A stretch of DNA of 64,000 nucleotides from NCBI RefSeq assembly GCF_003201865.1, contig NZ_QJJJ01000004.1:1-64000 (forward strand), given 5' to 3'. The position numbers and the translations under genes are program-made. Source of the stretch: Methylobacterium sp. B4 (GTDB taxonomy: Bacteria > Pseudomonadota > Alphaproteobacteria > Rhizobiales > Beijerinckiaceae). This document shows positions 38,053 to 48,351 of this stretch, piece by piece (the stretch's first letter is position 1; every line of letters begins with the position of its first letter). The notes under the pieces are model-generated. The model was not told the DNA's origin, did not search any database, and saw only the letters and a program-made list of their open reading frames with translations.

Positions 38053-38502
38053 TCACAGCTCCGGGAAGCGCGCGAGCAGCCCGGCCTTGTCGAGCGAGAG
38101 GGCGCCGGCCACCTCGGCCAGCGCCGCATCCTCCTCGCGGCCGATGCCCTCGTGGTCGGCGACGTCCGCGGCGAGGAGGAAGACGCTGCGGCGCTGCTCC
38201 TCGGGCCGCCCGGCGATGGCGGCGATCCGCACGAGGTTCTCCGCGCGGCCGGCGCGGGTGCGGGCGCGGCCGAGCCCCTCGTAGAAGGCGTGCTCCAGCA
38301 TCAGGGCGTCGTAGCCCTTCTCCAGGATCGGGTTGGCCCGCATCCCCTCGAGCGCCGTCTCGAATTCCTCGGTCATCAGCTCGCCGTCGGCGACCGCGAC
38401 GTTGGCGCAGGCCGAGACCGCCGCCTGCATCAGCGTCTCGTCGCCGGCATAGGCCTTGAGCGTCGTGCGGAACCGCTCGACCGTGTCGTTGAGAAAGCCC
38501 AT
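38053..38502 (-). CDS. TerB-like protein
   Basis: A 149-residue all-helical protein of the TerB family (tellurite-resistance/YjgR neighbour fold). MGFLNDTVERFRTTLKAYAGDETLMQAAVSACANVAVADGELMTEEFE is the typical start; ADVADHEGIGREEDAALAEVAGAL closes the fold. TerB in ter clusters binds metal at the membrane, but isolated copies like this have no known role. The rest of a ter cluster is absent. Start set at the ATG giving the conserved N-terminus; the longer frame upstream overlaps murU in antisense-free space and is implausible. Confidence 0.82.
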   Translation of the reverse strand: MGFLNDTVERFRTTLKAYAGDETLMQAAVSACANVAVADGELMTEEFETALEGMRANPILEKGYDALMLEHAFYEGLGRARTRAGRAENLVRIAAIAGRPEEQRRSVFLLAADVADHEGIGREEDAALAEVAGALSLDKAGLLARFPEL

Positions 38503-38546
38503 CGTCTCGAAAATCCTGGCGTCGGCACCGACAACGGATGCGCCGC

Positions 38547-39293
38547 TCAAACGATCCGCGCGCTTTCGCGTACCCGCGCCTCGGCCGCGTCGATCGCCTC
38601 CGGCGTGCCGACATGGAGCCACTGCCCGTCGAGGCGCAGGCCCTGGAGGCGGCCGGCCCGCGCCGCCCGGTCGAACAGAAGGGTCAGGGAGAAGGAGCCG
38701 TCCGGCGTGTCGGCGAACAGCTCCGGCTTCAGGATCGCAACGCCTGCGTAGATGAAGGGCGCGACCTCGCGCTCCCCCCGCCAAGCGAGACGGCCGTCGG
38801 AATCCATGTCGAAATCGCCGGCGCCGTCGTAGCCGAGGCTCGTAGCGGTGGGGGCGACCAAGAGCAGGATGTCCGTCGTGTCCGGGTTCCAGGCCTCGAT
38901 CAGCCGGTTGAGGTTGGGCCGCGGCCCCTCCAGCCAAAACGAGTCCGAGTTGAACACCACGAAGGGCTCGCCCTCGAAATGGGCCAGCGCCTTCTTCACC
39001 CCGCCGCCGGTCTCCAGCAACGCCGCGCGCTCGTCGGAGAGGACGATGCGCGGCGCAGCGGTGCGGCGGGCGAGATGGCCCTCCATCAGGTCGGCGAGCC
39101 AGTGGACGTTGACCACCGCCGTCTCGATGCCGCCCTCCGCCGCCCGGTCGAGGGCGTGGTCGATCAGCGCCTTGCCGGCGACCTCGACCAGGGGCTTGGG
39201 CAGCGTCGCCGTGACCGGGCGCATGCGCTTGCCCAAGCCCGCGGCGAGCACGAAGGCGCGGGTGATCGTCCTGGAGTTCGGTTCAGCGCTCAT
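38547..39293 (-). CDS. murU: N-acetylmuramate-1-phosphate uridylyltransferase-like nucleotidyltransferase
   Basis: A 248-residue sugar nucleotidyltransferase. The signature FVLAAGLGKRMRPVTATLPKPLVEVAGK is at the N-terminus, with FVVFNSDSFW (metal-binding Asp) near 110 and GTPEAIDAAEARV near the end. In pseudomonads and alphaproteobacteria MurU makes UDP-MurNAc from MurNAc-1-phosphate in a peptidoglycan recycling shortcut that bypasses de novo synthesis and fosfomycin. Its partner kinase AmgK is fused to TsaE in the upstream gene, 33 bases away, which strongly supports this call over a generic mannose-1-phosphate guanylyltransferase. Confidence 0.85.
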   Translation of the reverse strand: MSAEPNSRTITRAFVLAAGLGKRMRPVTATLPKPLVEVAGKALIDHALDRAAEGGIETAVVNVHWLADLMEGHLARRTAAPRIVLSDERAALLETGGGVKKALAHFEGEPFVVFNSDSFWLEGPRPNLNRLIEAWNPDTTDILLLVAPTATSLGYDGAGDFDMDSDGRLAWRGEREVAPFIYAGVAILKPELFADTPDGSFSLTLLFDRAARAGRLQGLRLDGQWLHVGTPEAIDAAEARVRESARIV

Positions 39294-39326
39294 GCCGCGT
39301 CGAGGAATCCGGTTGGGAGGTGGGGC

Positions 39327-40955
39327 TCAAGGCGCGGCGGGCGCGGCGTCCGGCCGCTGTGCCACGAGGCTCGGGAGATGGGTCTCGTGCCACGCGCGCA
39401 GGGGCGCCAGCGCCGGATGGGCGAGGTTGCGGGCGAGATAGCCCTCGATCCGCGGCAGGTGGGCGAGGTAGCCCGGCTTGCCGTCGCGCCGATCGAGCCG
39501 GGCGAAGATGCCGAGGATCTTGGTGGCGCGCTGGGCCGCCAGCACCGCGTAGGCGCGGGCGAAGGCCTGCATGTCGAAGCCGATGTCGCGGGAGCGGCGC
39601 TCGCGGATGTAGAGGCCGAGCAGGCGCAGCTCGAAATCGGCGCTGGCATCGACGCGCGCGTCCTGAAGCAGCGAGGCCACGTCGTAGGCCGGGTGGCCCA
39701 TCACCGCGTCCTGGAAGTCGATCACGCCGACCCGCTCCAGGCCCGTCCGCTCGGGCAGCCAGATCAGGTTGGGCGAGTGGTAGTCGCGCAGGGTCCAGGT
39801 CGGCGGCTCGGCCAGGAGTTCGCGCAGCGCCTCGGCCCAGAGATCGAGGAAGGCGCCGCGCGCCTCTGGCGGGAGGGTCGTTCCGCGGATGGCGGGCGCG
39901 TACCATTCCGGCATCAGCTCGGCCTCGAAGAGCAGGGCTTCGAGGTCGTAGGGCGGGATGACGTGGTCGATCCCCTCGCTCACCGGCACGGCGGCGGGCA
40001 AATCGGTGGCGTGCAGCTTGGCCAGCAGCCGAACGGCCTCGGCGTAGCGCTCGGGCCGCGGCGCGCCGTTCTCGGTGACCGGCTCGGCGCCGAGATCCTC
40101 GAGGATGAGCAGGCCCGCATCGAGGTTCTCGCCCAGGATCTTGGGGGCCGAAAGGCCGATCGCCCGCAGCGCCCGGTCCATGCCGACGAAGGCGTGGACG
40201 CTCTCGGCGAGCTTGACGATCGCGCTGTAGGGCTTGCCGTCCTTGACCGGGGGCCCGTCGGGACGGGGCGGCGCGATCATCAGCACGGCCTTCTCGCCGC
40301 TCGGCTTCACCAGCCGCTCGTAGGCGCGCGACGAGGCGTCGCCCTGCATGTGCAGGCGGTCCGCCTCGTCCCAGCCGCTGCGGGCCAGCAGGCTGCGGAT
40401 GGCGCGGGCGCGGGCGAGGCGCTCGCGCATGTCCGGGCTGCCGTCGATCCGCACGAGTCGGGCTTGCTCGCCGTACTCCGCCCGCAGCGAGAGTTCGACG
40501 GTCAGCGTCGGCGCGTCGCGCACGCCCAGACGCTCAGGCCACTCGACCAGGGTGATCGCCGTCTCGGAGAGTTCGTCGAAGCCGAGTTCCACCAGCTCGT
40601 CCGGCCCGCGCAGCCGGTAGAGGTCGGCATGGAGCACGGTGCGGCCGGAGCGCGTCTCGTAGGGCTGCATCAGGGTGAAGGTCGGGCTCGGCACTTCGAG
40701 CGCGGGATCGCCCGCGAGTTCGCGGATCATGGCGCGGGCGAGCGTGGTCTTGCCGGCCCCCAGGCCGCCTGACAGGGCGACGATGTCCCCGGGGCGCAGG
40801 AAGCCCGCGAGGAAGGCGGCCATGTCCTCCGTGGCCCCCTCCTCCGGCAGCAGCACCTCCCAGGCCGTCCGCCGCGGCGCGGGCTGCGGCTGAGCCTCAT
40901 TCGGCGATTGGCCGGGCTGCGGGTTCTCCGCCGTGCCGTCCCGATCGTCGCTCAC
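39327..40955 (-). CDS. TsaE - AmgK fusion: tRNA t6A ATPase plus MurNAc/GlcNAc kinase
   Basis: A 542-residue fusion. The N-terminal domain (about 30-175) is TsaE: Walker A GGLGAGKTT at 63-71, PSPTFTLMQPYE and HADLYRLRGPDEL. TsaE is the ATPase of the complex making threonylcarbamoyl-adenosine 37 in tRNAs. The C-terminal domain (about 200-530) is an aminoglycoside-phosphotransferase-fold kinase: RDYHSPNLIWL (catalytic Asp, Asn) and VIDFQDAVMGHPAYDVASL. With murU directly downstream it is best read as AmgK, which phosphorylates MurNAc and GlcNAc at the anomeric carbon. The fusion is common in alphaproteobacteria. No frameshift at the junction. Confidence 0.9.
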   Translation of the reverse strand: MSDDRDGTAENPQPGQSPNEAQPQPAPRRTAWEVLLPEEGATEDMAAFLAGFLRPGDIVALSGGLGAGKTTLARAMIRELAGDPALEVPSPTFTLMQPYETRSGRTVLHADLYRLRGPDELVELGFDELSETAITLVEWPERLGVRDAPTLTVELSLRAEYGEQARLVRIDGSPDMRERLARARAIRSLLARSGWDEADRLHMQGDASSRAYERLVKPSGEKAVLMIAPPRPDGPPVKDGKPYSAIVKLAESVHAFVGMDRALRAIGLSAPKILGENLDAGLLILEDLGAEPVTENGAPRPERYAEAVRLLAKLHATDLPAAVPVSEGIDHVIPPYDLEALLFEAELMPEWYAPAIRGTTLPPEARGAFLDLWAEALRELLAEPPTWTLRDYHSPNLIWLPERTGLERVGVIDFQDAVMGHPAYDVASLLQDARVDASADFELRLLGLYIRERRSRDIGFDMQAFARAYAVLAAQRATKILGIFARLDRRDGKPGYLAHLPRIEGYLARNLAHPALAPLRAWHETHLPSLVAQRPDAAPAAP

Positions 40956-41163
40956 CGCCTCAACCCTCCGCCAAGCCGCGATCCGGTCCCTCGGACCGGC
41001 ACGCGGCGTCCCTCACGCCCGACCCGCCGCACCCGGCGGCGGGTTTCCCGATGAACGGGAGCCTGATGCGGTCCCCCAAACCGGGCCGATCGTAGCAGGG
41101 GATGTTTAACCGTTTCCGGCGCCCGGCGTGAGACCCCGGCGCCCGGCCGACGCGCGGCGCAGC

Positions 41164-43782
41164 CTATTCGGCGGCGTCGAGATTGGCGGCCGCGGAACGG
41201 GCGACCAGCTTCGCCCCGGCTCCGGGCGCACCCCGCGCCCCGTCATCCACATGGTCGAGATCGGCAAGCCGCCCGCTACCCGGGGCCGGCTCAACGGGGA
41301 AGAGACAGGCCACCCGGGTGCCGCTGCCGGGAACGGAGCGGATCTCGACGCGGCCGCCATGCAGCTCGACGAAGGAGCGCACGATGGAGAGGCCGAGGCC
41401 CACGCCGCGATGCTTGGTTCCCAGCGTGTTGCTCTCGAAGCGGTCGAACACCCGGTCGATCACCTCGGGCGGGATGCCCCGGCCGCGATCGGTCACGGTG
41501 AGCTTCAGCTCCGCCCCCTCGCGCCGCGCCTCGACGCGGACCTGCTGGCCGGGCTCGGAGAAGCCGACCGCGTTGGAGAGCAGGTTGAACAGGATCTGGC
41601 GCACGCGCTTGCCGTCGGCGAAGACGCTGCCGACGCCCTCCGGCACGTCGAGATCGAGGCGGATGTCGGATTCCGCCAGCCGGTCCTCGATGCCGCGCAC
41701 GGCCGCCTCCACGGTGGCGCGCACATCGATGGTCTCGCGCTGGAGTTCGAGCGAGCCGGCATCGATCGAGGCGAGGTCGAGGATGTCGTTGATGATGACG
41801 AGCAGCGCCGCCGAGGAGCGCATGATGTGCTCGGAATACTCGCGCTGGCGCTCGTTGAGCGCGCCGACGGTCTCGTCGCCCAGCAACTGGGTGAAGCCGA
41901 TGATGTTGGTGAGCGGCGAGCGCAGCTCGTAGGAAACGTGGTGGACGAAGGTGTCGCGCAGCTGCGAGGCGCGCTCCAGGGCGTCGTTCTTCTCGGTCAG
42001 CGCCCGCTCGACGTTGGCGCTGGCGGTGACGTCGATGAAGGTCAGCAGCGTGGCCCCGAGCGGCAGGGGCTGCGAGGAGCAGTCGAGCACGGTGCCGTCG
42101 CTGATGTCGAGGCGGCAGGCATGGCTGCTGCGGGTCTCGGAAAGGCCGGTGATCGACTGGCGGATGCCGGCCCAGGCGCCCTGGTCCGGCGTCAGCGCCC
42201 GGCAGGCGGCGATCACGGCATCGACGTGGGGCTTGCCCGCGAGCGTCGCGGGGTCGAGCCGCCAGGTCGCGGCGAAGGCGCGGTTGGCCACCGTCAGGCG
42301 CCCGTCGGCACCGAACACCGCCACCGGCTCCTTGAGGGCCTCCAGGGTCTCGGCCTGCTCCTTCATCAGCGCGTCGTAGCGCGAGGCGAGCTTCATGCTC
42401 TCCGAGACGTCGTGGTAGAGGTAGGTCAGGCCGCCCTGCGGATTGGGATCGGCGACGACGCGCAGCGTGCGCCCGTCCGGCAGGTACCAGGGCGTGTCGG
42501 TCGGCTCGACCGCGCGGTAGGCGGCCAGCACGTCGGCCTTCCACGAGCGGAAATCGGCCTGTTCCGGCAGCTTGCGGGCGCCGCGCAGGCGATCGAGGAT
42601 CTCGCCGTCGAGCGGGCGGCCTTCGAGGAAGGCGGGGTCGAGGTCCCACAGGCGCTGGTAGGCGGCGTTGTGGAAGATCAGGCGCTGGCGCGCGTCGAAC
42701 ATCGCGACCGCGGTCGGCAGCTGGTCGAGGGTGCGCACGTTGGCGTCCATCTGCCGCTGCAGGTCGGCGCGCACGCTCTCCAGCTCCGAGACGTCGACGG
42801 CGATGCCGACCCGGCCGCTGTCGAGGGCGCTCTCGGTCACGTCGAGCGTGCGGCGGGCGCCGGCCACCACCGCGGAGAGGCGCAGGGGCTGACCGATCAG
42901 GCCCGGTCGTCCCGGCTGGCGGGCGATCTGCTCGCGGGCGGGCCGGTCGATCAGTTCGAGGCCCTGGCTCAGCGCCGCCTCGCGGTTCGGAGCCTCCACG
43001 GCGGCGGCGTAGGCGGCGTTGACGAAGGCGAGGCTCCCGTCCGTGCCCCGGTGCCAGACCGGCTGCGGCAGCGCGTCGAGCAATCCGGCGAGCGCCGAGA
43101 GGCCGCGCTTGGCCTCCTCCAGCGTGTGGCGCAGCTCGATCAGCTCGCGCCGCTCCTCCGTGGTCTCGCGCAGGCGCAGCAGCGCCCGACCGCTCACGGC
43201 CTGCCCTTGAGCCTCGATGAAGCGGCCGGCGAGACTGCGCAGGTTCATCCGGAAGCCGGTGCCGCGCTCGCGCAGGGCGGCGACGGCGGAATCGAGGAGC
43301 TGCGCGTCCTGGGCGGTGAGCCAGGTGCCGAAGGCGAGCAGGCGCCGCACGCCGCCCTCGTGGCCGCGCAAGGCGGCGTCCTGGCCCCGCGGATCCTGAT
43401 TGCGGAGGTCCTGAGCGAAGCCCGCATCGCCGACGATCATCGGCTCGCCGCGCCCGGCCCAGGCGACGATGACCTGACGCTCGGCGTGGAGCAGCATCTC
43501 GGCCTGATCGTGCGCGCCGTCGAGGCGGGCGAGTTCGTCCTGCAGCGCGCGTTCCTTGCGCAGCCAGCCCACGCGCTCGCGCAGATAGACCAGCGACAGG
43601 ATGGTCGCGAACAGGACGAGGCCGAGGATGACGGCGAGGCCGGCAACGTTGTGCGTCTGCATCGGTCCCAGCATCGGCCTCGCTTCGATGGACGGAAGGC
43701 CCCCGGCCAGCGCCGCGACCGGTGCCGCGGCGGCGAGGATGCCGAAGCGCGGCAGGGCGCGCGCCGCCCGCTCCAGACCCAT
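41164..43782 (-). CDS. divL: DivL-like PAS pseudokinase, cell-cycle regulator
   Basis: An 872-residue membrane-anchored sensor protein. It has N-terminal hydrophobic segments (about 13-29 and 46-67), several PAS-like domains between about 280 and 590, then a HisKA-HATPase core. The H box reads HVSYELRSPLTNIIGF: Tyr618 occupies the place of the phospho-acceptor histidine, the hallmark of DivL. The HATPase boxes remain (NLLSNAVGFSEP, RGRGIPPE, GVGLGLSIVRSFVELHGG). DivL binds DivK and controls the CckA-ChpT-CtrA relay in alphaproteobacteria. Upstream of the TsaE-AmgK gene, the same order as in Caulobacter. The start MGLERAARAL was chosen as the first ATG giving a normal membrane N-terminus. Confidence 0.9.
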   Translation of the reverse strand: MGLERAARALPRFGILAAAAPVAALAGGLPSIEARPMLGPMQTHNVAGLAVILGLVLFATILSLVYLRERVGWLRKERALQDELARLDGAHDQAEMLLHAERQVIVAWAGRGEPMIVGDAGFAQDLRNQDPRGQDAALRGHEGGVRRLLAFGTWLTAQDAQLLDSAVAALRERGTGFRMNLRSLAGRFIEAQGQAVSGRALLRLRETTEERRELIELRHTLEEAKRGLSALAGLLDALPQPVWHRGTDGSLAFVNAAYAAAVEAPNREAALSQGLELIDRPAREQIARQPGRPGLIGQPLRLSAVVAGARRTLDVTESALDSGRVGIAVDVSELESVRADLQRQMDANVRTLDQLPTAVAMFDARQRLIFHNAAYQRLWDLDPAFLEGRPLDGEILDRLRGARKLPEQADFRSWKADVLAAYRAVEPTDTPWYLPDGRTLRVVADPNPQGGLTYLYHDVSESMKLASRYDALMKEQAETLEALKEPVAVFGADGRLTVANRAFAATWRLDPATLAGKPHVDAVIAACRALTPDQGAWAGIRQSITGLSETRSSHACRLDISDGTVLDCSSQPLPLGATLLTFIDVTASANVERALTEKNDALERASQLRDTFVHHVSYELRSPLTNIIGFTQLLGDETVGALNERQREYSEHIMRSSAALLVIINDILDLASIDAGSLELQRETIDVRATVEAAVRGIEDRLAESDIRLDLDVPEGVGSVFADGKRVRQILFNLLSNAVGFSEPGQQVRVEARREGAELKLTVTDRGRGIPPEVIDRVFDRFESNTLGTKHRGVGLGLSIVRSFVELHGGRVEIRSVPGSGTRVACLFPVEPAPGSGRLADLDHVDDGARGAPGAGAKLVARSAAANLDAAE

Positions 43783-43907
43783 GTTCCCGTCCCCCACCAA
43801 CCCGAACCCGGCCGCCCGCGCCCTCGGTGCCAAACCGAGGGTCGAACCGGCCAAAGGATCGCCGTCGCGTCCGGCTTGGCGCCGACGCGCGGGTCACCCG
43901 CTCCGAG

Positions 43908-43938
43908 GATTCGTGCCACTGTAACGCGGGGTCGAATC
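43908..43938. promoter_or_regulatory. Pair of GANTC (CcrM) sites upstream of divL
   Basis: GATTC at 43908-43912 and GAATC at 43934-43938, 126-156 bases upstream of the divL start. GANTC is methylated by CcrM in alphaproteobacteria and often marks promoters controlled by cell-cycle regulators such as GcrA. Suggestive only, since single sites arise by chance. Confidence 0.35.
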
Positions 43939-44168
43939 CGGCTGGAAGCGCCTTTCTGCCCCTGAACGCCCTCGCTTCGCATTCCGGCGCCGTACAGCGC
44001 ACAAAAGCCACACCACCGGAATGAGGACTTGACGATCTTTTCGGGCCGCCCAGCGCAATGGTGAGCCAATCGTCGCAGAATTCGCGCGACGAGCGCACGA
44101 CGAGGGTTGCCGCTCGTCAGAGGATGCTGCGACCGCCGCGCCGTCGATAGTGCCCGGCATCAACGAAA

Positions 44169-44193
44169 GAAGCCCGGCCTGGGGCCGGGCTTC
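44169..44193 (-). terminator. Terminator of ahcY
   Basis: An 11-bp perfect stem GAAGCCCGGCC / GGCCGGGCTTC with a 3-base loop, about 90 bases beyond the ahcY stop. Read on the minus strand it is followed by TTTCGTTG, a weak T-tract. The same AGCCCGGCC core makes the two terminators around 60.3 kb. Confidence 0.75.
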
Positions 44194-44282
44194 CTCGCGA
44201 ATCTGCTCTGGTGATCGTTCGGGCTCCGGGCGACGCCCCGGCTGCCGGGGAGGCGGCCCGGGTGTCCGGAGGCCGGGATCGC

Positions 44283-45689
<1,407 letters not shown>

Positions 45690-45810
45690 CTCGGTATCCC
45701 TTTTCAGTCGTGGCCGGCGCGAAACGGCCAGTCGTTCCGGCGCGTCGGTCGGTTCACCCGGCCGGGTCGGCCATCCCTGTAGCAGGGCGTGGCCTAGGGA
45801 GCAATCAAGA

Positions 45811-45828
45811 CATAAAGATGTCTTTATG
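45811..45828. promoter_or_regulatory. Palindrome upstream of ahcY, possible SahR/ArsR-type operator
   Basis: A perfect palindrome CATAAAGA-TG-TCTTTATG, AT-rich in an otherwise GC-rich sequence, 122-139 bases upstream of the ahcY start. Comparative studies describe ArsR-family regulators responding to SAH (SahR-type) that bind ATAAAGA-like palindromes at ahcY and methionine-cycle genes in proteobacteria. The match is from memory and by eye. Confidence 0.5.
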
Positions 45829-45876
45829 CGTTTAATTCCAGGCTGGCGGCGCTCCCCGCGATGCGGGCCTCCGGCC

Positions 45877-47499
45877 CTACGCCGGCTCGTCCCGCAACTG
45901 CCGCCGGACGATCTTGCCGCTCGTCGTCATCGGCAGGCTGTCTCGAAAGACGAGCGTGCGCGGCACTTCGTGAGCCGACAGCCGGGCCTTGGCGAAGGCC
46001 AGGATCTCGGCGGCGAGCGCCTCGGAGGGTGAAAACCCCTCGCGCAGGGTCACGAAGGCCCGCACGACCTCGGTGCGCAGCGGGTCGGGCGCGCCCACGG
46101 CGGCGGCGAGCGCCACCGCCGGGTGGGCGCAGAGGCAGGCCTCGATCTCCGCCGGGCCGATCCGGTAGGCCGCCGAGGTGATGAGGTCGTCCTCGCGGCC
46201 GACGAAGCGGATGTATCCGTCCGCATCGCGGCGCGCCCGGTCGCCGGTCATCCACCAGCCGTCGCGGAATTTCTTCGCGGTCGCCTCCGGCTGACGCCAG
46301 TAGCCGAGGAACAGGACGGGATCGGGCGCGCGCACGGCGATCTCGCCGGTCTCGTCCGCATCCGCCTCGGTCCCGTCCTCGCGCAGGACCGCGACGCGGT
46401 GGCCCGGCACCGGTTTGCCCGTGGCCCCGGCCCGCGCCACGCCGACCCGCGCGCAGGAGGCCAGCACGAGGTTGCACTCGGTCTGGCCGTAGGCCTCGCC
46501 GATGGTGAGCCCGAGCGCGGCTCTCGCCCATTCGAAGGTCTCGGCCCCGAGCGCCTCGCCGGCCGAAGCAATGTTGCGCAGGCGCGGCAGGTCGAATTTT
46601 TCGCGCGGATCGGCGAGCCCGCGCAGCATCCGCAGCGCGGTGGGCGGCAGGAAGGCGTGGGTGACGCCGAGATCCGCCATCAGCCGGTAGGCCGCTTCCG
46701 GCTCGAACCGGCCGTGGGGCCGGGCCACCACCGGCATGCCGAGGCGTAAGGACGGCATCAGCACGTTGAGGAGCCCCCCGGCCCAGGCCCAGTCGGAGGG
46801 CGTCCACATCAGGCCCGTCCCCTCGGGCGGGAAGCCGTGCATCAGGGTCCAGCCCGGCAGGTGGCCGAGCAGGACCCGGTGCCCGTGCAGCGCGCCCTTG
46901 GCCAGTCCGGTCGTGCCGGAGGTGTAGATCATCAGGGCCGGGTCGTCGGGCCCGGTCGACCGCGTCTCGAAATCCTCCGCCGCGGAGGCGAGGACGGATA
47001 AGAAGTCTTCGGCCGCGCCGGACGCTCCATCGACGGACAGGATCGTGGCGAGGTCCGGCAGATCGGGCCGCAGCCGTTCCAGCTTGGCCAGCCCGGCCGC
47101 GTCGGTGACGACGGCTCGTGTGCCGGAATCGGTGAGCCGGTGCTGCAGGGCCGACTCGCCGAACAGGCCGGCGAGCGGGAGCGCGATCGCCCCGAGCCGG
47201 TAGGCGGCGAGGTGGGTCACCGCCACCGCGACCGATTGCGGCAACAGGACCGCCACCCGGTCGCCCGCTCCGACACCCCGCGCGGCGAGCGCCGCGGCGA
47301 GACGCAGCGAATCCGAGCGTAGCCGGCCGTAGCTCACCGGCTCGGGGCGGTCGTCTGCGTCGAGCACGAGGAGGGCGGTGCGGTCGGGCTCGGTCAGCGC
47401 CCAGCGGTCGCAGACATCGCTCGCGATGTTGTAGCGCTCCGGGATCTCCCAGCGGAAATCCGCGACGAGACGTTCGTCGGTGGGGGCCGGCTCCGGCAC
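45877..47499 (-). CDS. AMP-forming acyl-CoA synthetase
   Basis: A 540-residue ANL-superfamily ligase activating a carboxylate with ATP and CoA. Motifs: [19 protein letters not shown] (P-loop, A3), [12 protein letters not shown] (A5), [22 protein letters not shown] (A7-A8) and [15 protein letters not shown] with the catalytic Lys (A10). [21 protein letters not shown] is typical of acetyl- and medium-chain acyl-CoA synthetases. The C-terminal Lys could be acetylation-controlled. It follows the nitroreductase gene on the same strand after about 100 bases. Substrate unassigned. Confidence 0.9.
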   Translation of the reverse strand: MPEPAPTDERLVADFRWEIPERYNIASDVCDRWALTEPDRTALLVLDADDRPEPVSYGRLRSDSLRLAAALAARGVGAGDRVAVLLPQSVAVAVTHLAAYRLGAIALPLAGLFGESALQHRLTDSGTRAVVTDAAGLAKLERLRPDLPDLATILSVDGASGAAEDFLSVLASAAEDFETRSTGPDDPALMIYTSGTTGLAKGALHGHRVLLGHLPGWTLMHGFPPEGTGLMWTPSDWAWAGGLLNVLMPSLRLGMPVVARPHGRFEPEAAYRLMADLGVTHAFLPPTALRMLRGLADPREKFDLPRLRNIASAGEALGAETFEWARAALGLTIGEAYGQTECNLVLASCARVGVARAGATGKPVPGHRVAVLREDGTEADADETGEIAVRAPDPVLFLGYWRQPEATAKKFRDGWWMTGDRARRDADGYIRFVGREDDLITSAAYRIGPAEIEACLCAHPAVALAAAVGAPDPLRTEVVRAFVTLREGFSPSEALAAEILAFAKARLSAHEVPRTLVFRDSLPMTTSGKIVRRQLRDEPA

Positions 47500-47601
47500 G
47501 GCAATGTCCTCGAACCTGCGGCGGCGGTGAGCCGGTCCCGCGTCTTCCTCACAGCCGCGCCGAATGCGAGCGCCCCTCGTCGGAATCGACGCGATCCGCC
47601 C

Positions 47602-48213
47602 TCAGCCTTCGCGCTGCGGAAAGCCGCCGCGGAAGGCGAAGTCGGTGATCGGGCGCCGGGCGTTCGGGCGCTCCTTGGCCTGCTGCTCCTCGGTCAGCTC
47701 CGCCCATGGCGTCGCCCGACCGACGCCGTAGGCCGCCTCGACCCGGTGATGCTCGGGCACGTTCAGCACCGTCACCGCCCGCTCCCGGTCGAAGCCGCCC
47801 ATGCCGTGGACGTGCCAGCCCTGCCGGTTGGCCTGAAGCGCGAAAGCGAGCGAGGCGGCGCCGGCATCGAGGGAGTGGCTGGCGGAGGGCTTCAACTCGT
47901 CACCGACCTTCATCCGCTCGCTGGAGACGAGGAAGACGAGGGCGCCCGTGTCCTTGGCCCATTTCTGGTTGCCCGGAACCAGCAGGTCGAGGAAGGTCTG
48001 CCAGTCCGGCGTGTCGCGCAGCGCGTAGAGGAAGCGCCAGGGCTGCGAATTGTAGGAAGAGGGCGACCAGCGCGCCGCCTCGACCATCCGCAGCAGCTCG
48101 GCCTCCGGCACCGCCTCCCCGGTGAAGACGCGCGGCGACCAGCGCTCGGCGAAGATCGGATCGATGGCGTGGTCGGGGCTGCGGGTGGTCGGGCGAGCGG
48201 TCTCGGTCGTCAA
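47602..48213 (-). CDS. Nitroreductase-family FMN flavoprotein
   Basis: A 203-residue nitroreductase-fold protein binding FMN. RWSPRVFTGEAVPEAELLRMVEAARWSPSSYNSQPWRF is the family signature, with the FMN-binding Arg and Ser/Asn; DAGAASLAFALQANRQGWHVHGMGGF and the C-terminal RRPITDFAFRGG complete the core. Roles range from nitro-compound reduction to flavin-linked dehydrogenation. The start is uncertain: TTG at 48213 follows GGAG by eight bases and is preferred; GTG at 48261 would add 16 residues. Divergent from the enoyl-CoA hydratase gene. Confidence 0.85.
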   Translation of the reverse strand: MTTETARPTTRSPDHAIDPIFAERWSPRVFTGEAVPEAELLRMVEAARWSPSSYNSQPWRFLYALRDTPDWQTFLDLLVPGNQKWAKDTGALVFLVSSERMKVGDELKPSASHSLDAGAASLAFALQANRQGWHVHGMGGFDRERAVTVLNVPEHHRVEAAYGVGRATPWAELTEEQQAKERPNARRPITDFAFRGGFPQREG

Positions 48214-48351
48214 CGGGGGCTCCGGGCTGGCAGGGCTTTCGTGCGGCGCAACGTATGGCACTGCACAAGAGCGGGCTAGGGGGTTGGCGTTGCCGCACCC
48301 CGCATGGCGCGCGAGAACGGGGTGGATGACACAAGCGGCGCGAGGATGCCC

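Larger units (their letters stand above)
43783..44282. other. Intergenic region between divL and ahcY
   Basis: About 500 bases without a gene. It holds the likely divL promoter (divL is read leftwards), two GANTC sites (43908-43912 and 43934-43938) that could be CcrM methylation targets, a small hairpin CCCTCGGT/ACCGAGGG (43821-43841) in the divL leader, and the ahcY terminator at its right end. No RNA gene was recognised. Confidence 0.45.

Noticed and set aside
38503-38937. N-terminal extension of the TerB-like gene by 145 codons
   Set aside because: Overlaps murU in another frame and is Arg/Pro-rich; the conserved TerB start is at 38502.
45690-45876. SAH riboswitch upstream of ahcY
   Set aside because: SAH riboswitches precede ahcY in other proteobacteria, but I could not fit the conserved core; the AT-rich palindrome is a better explanation for regulation.
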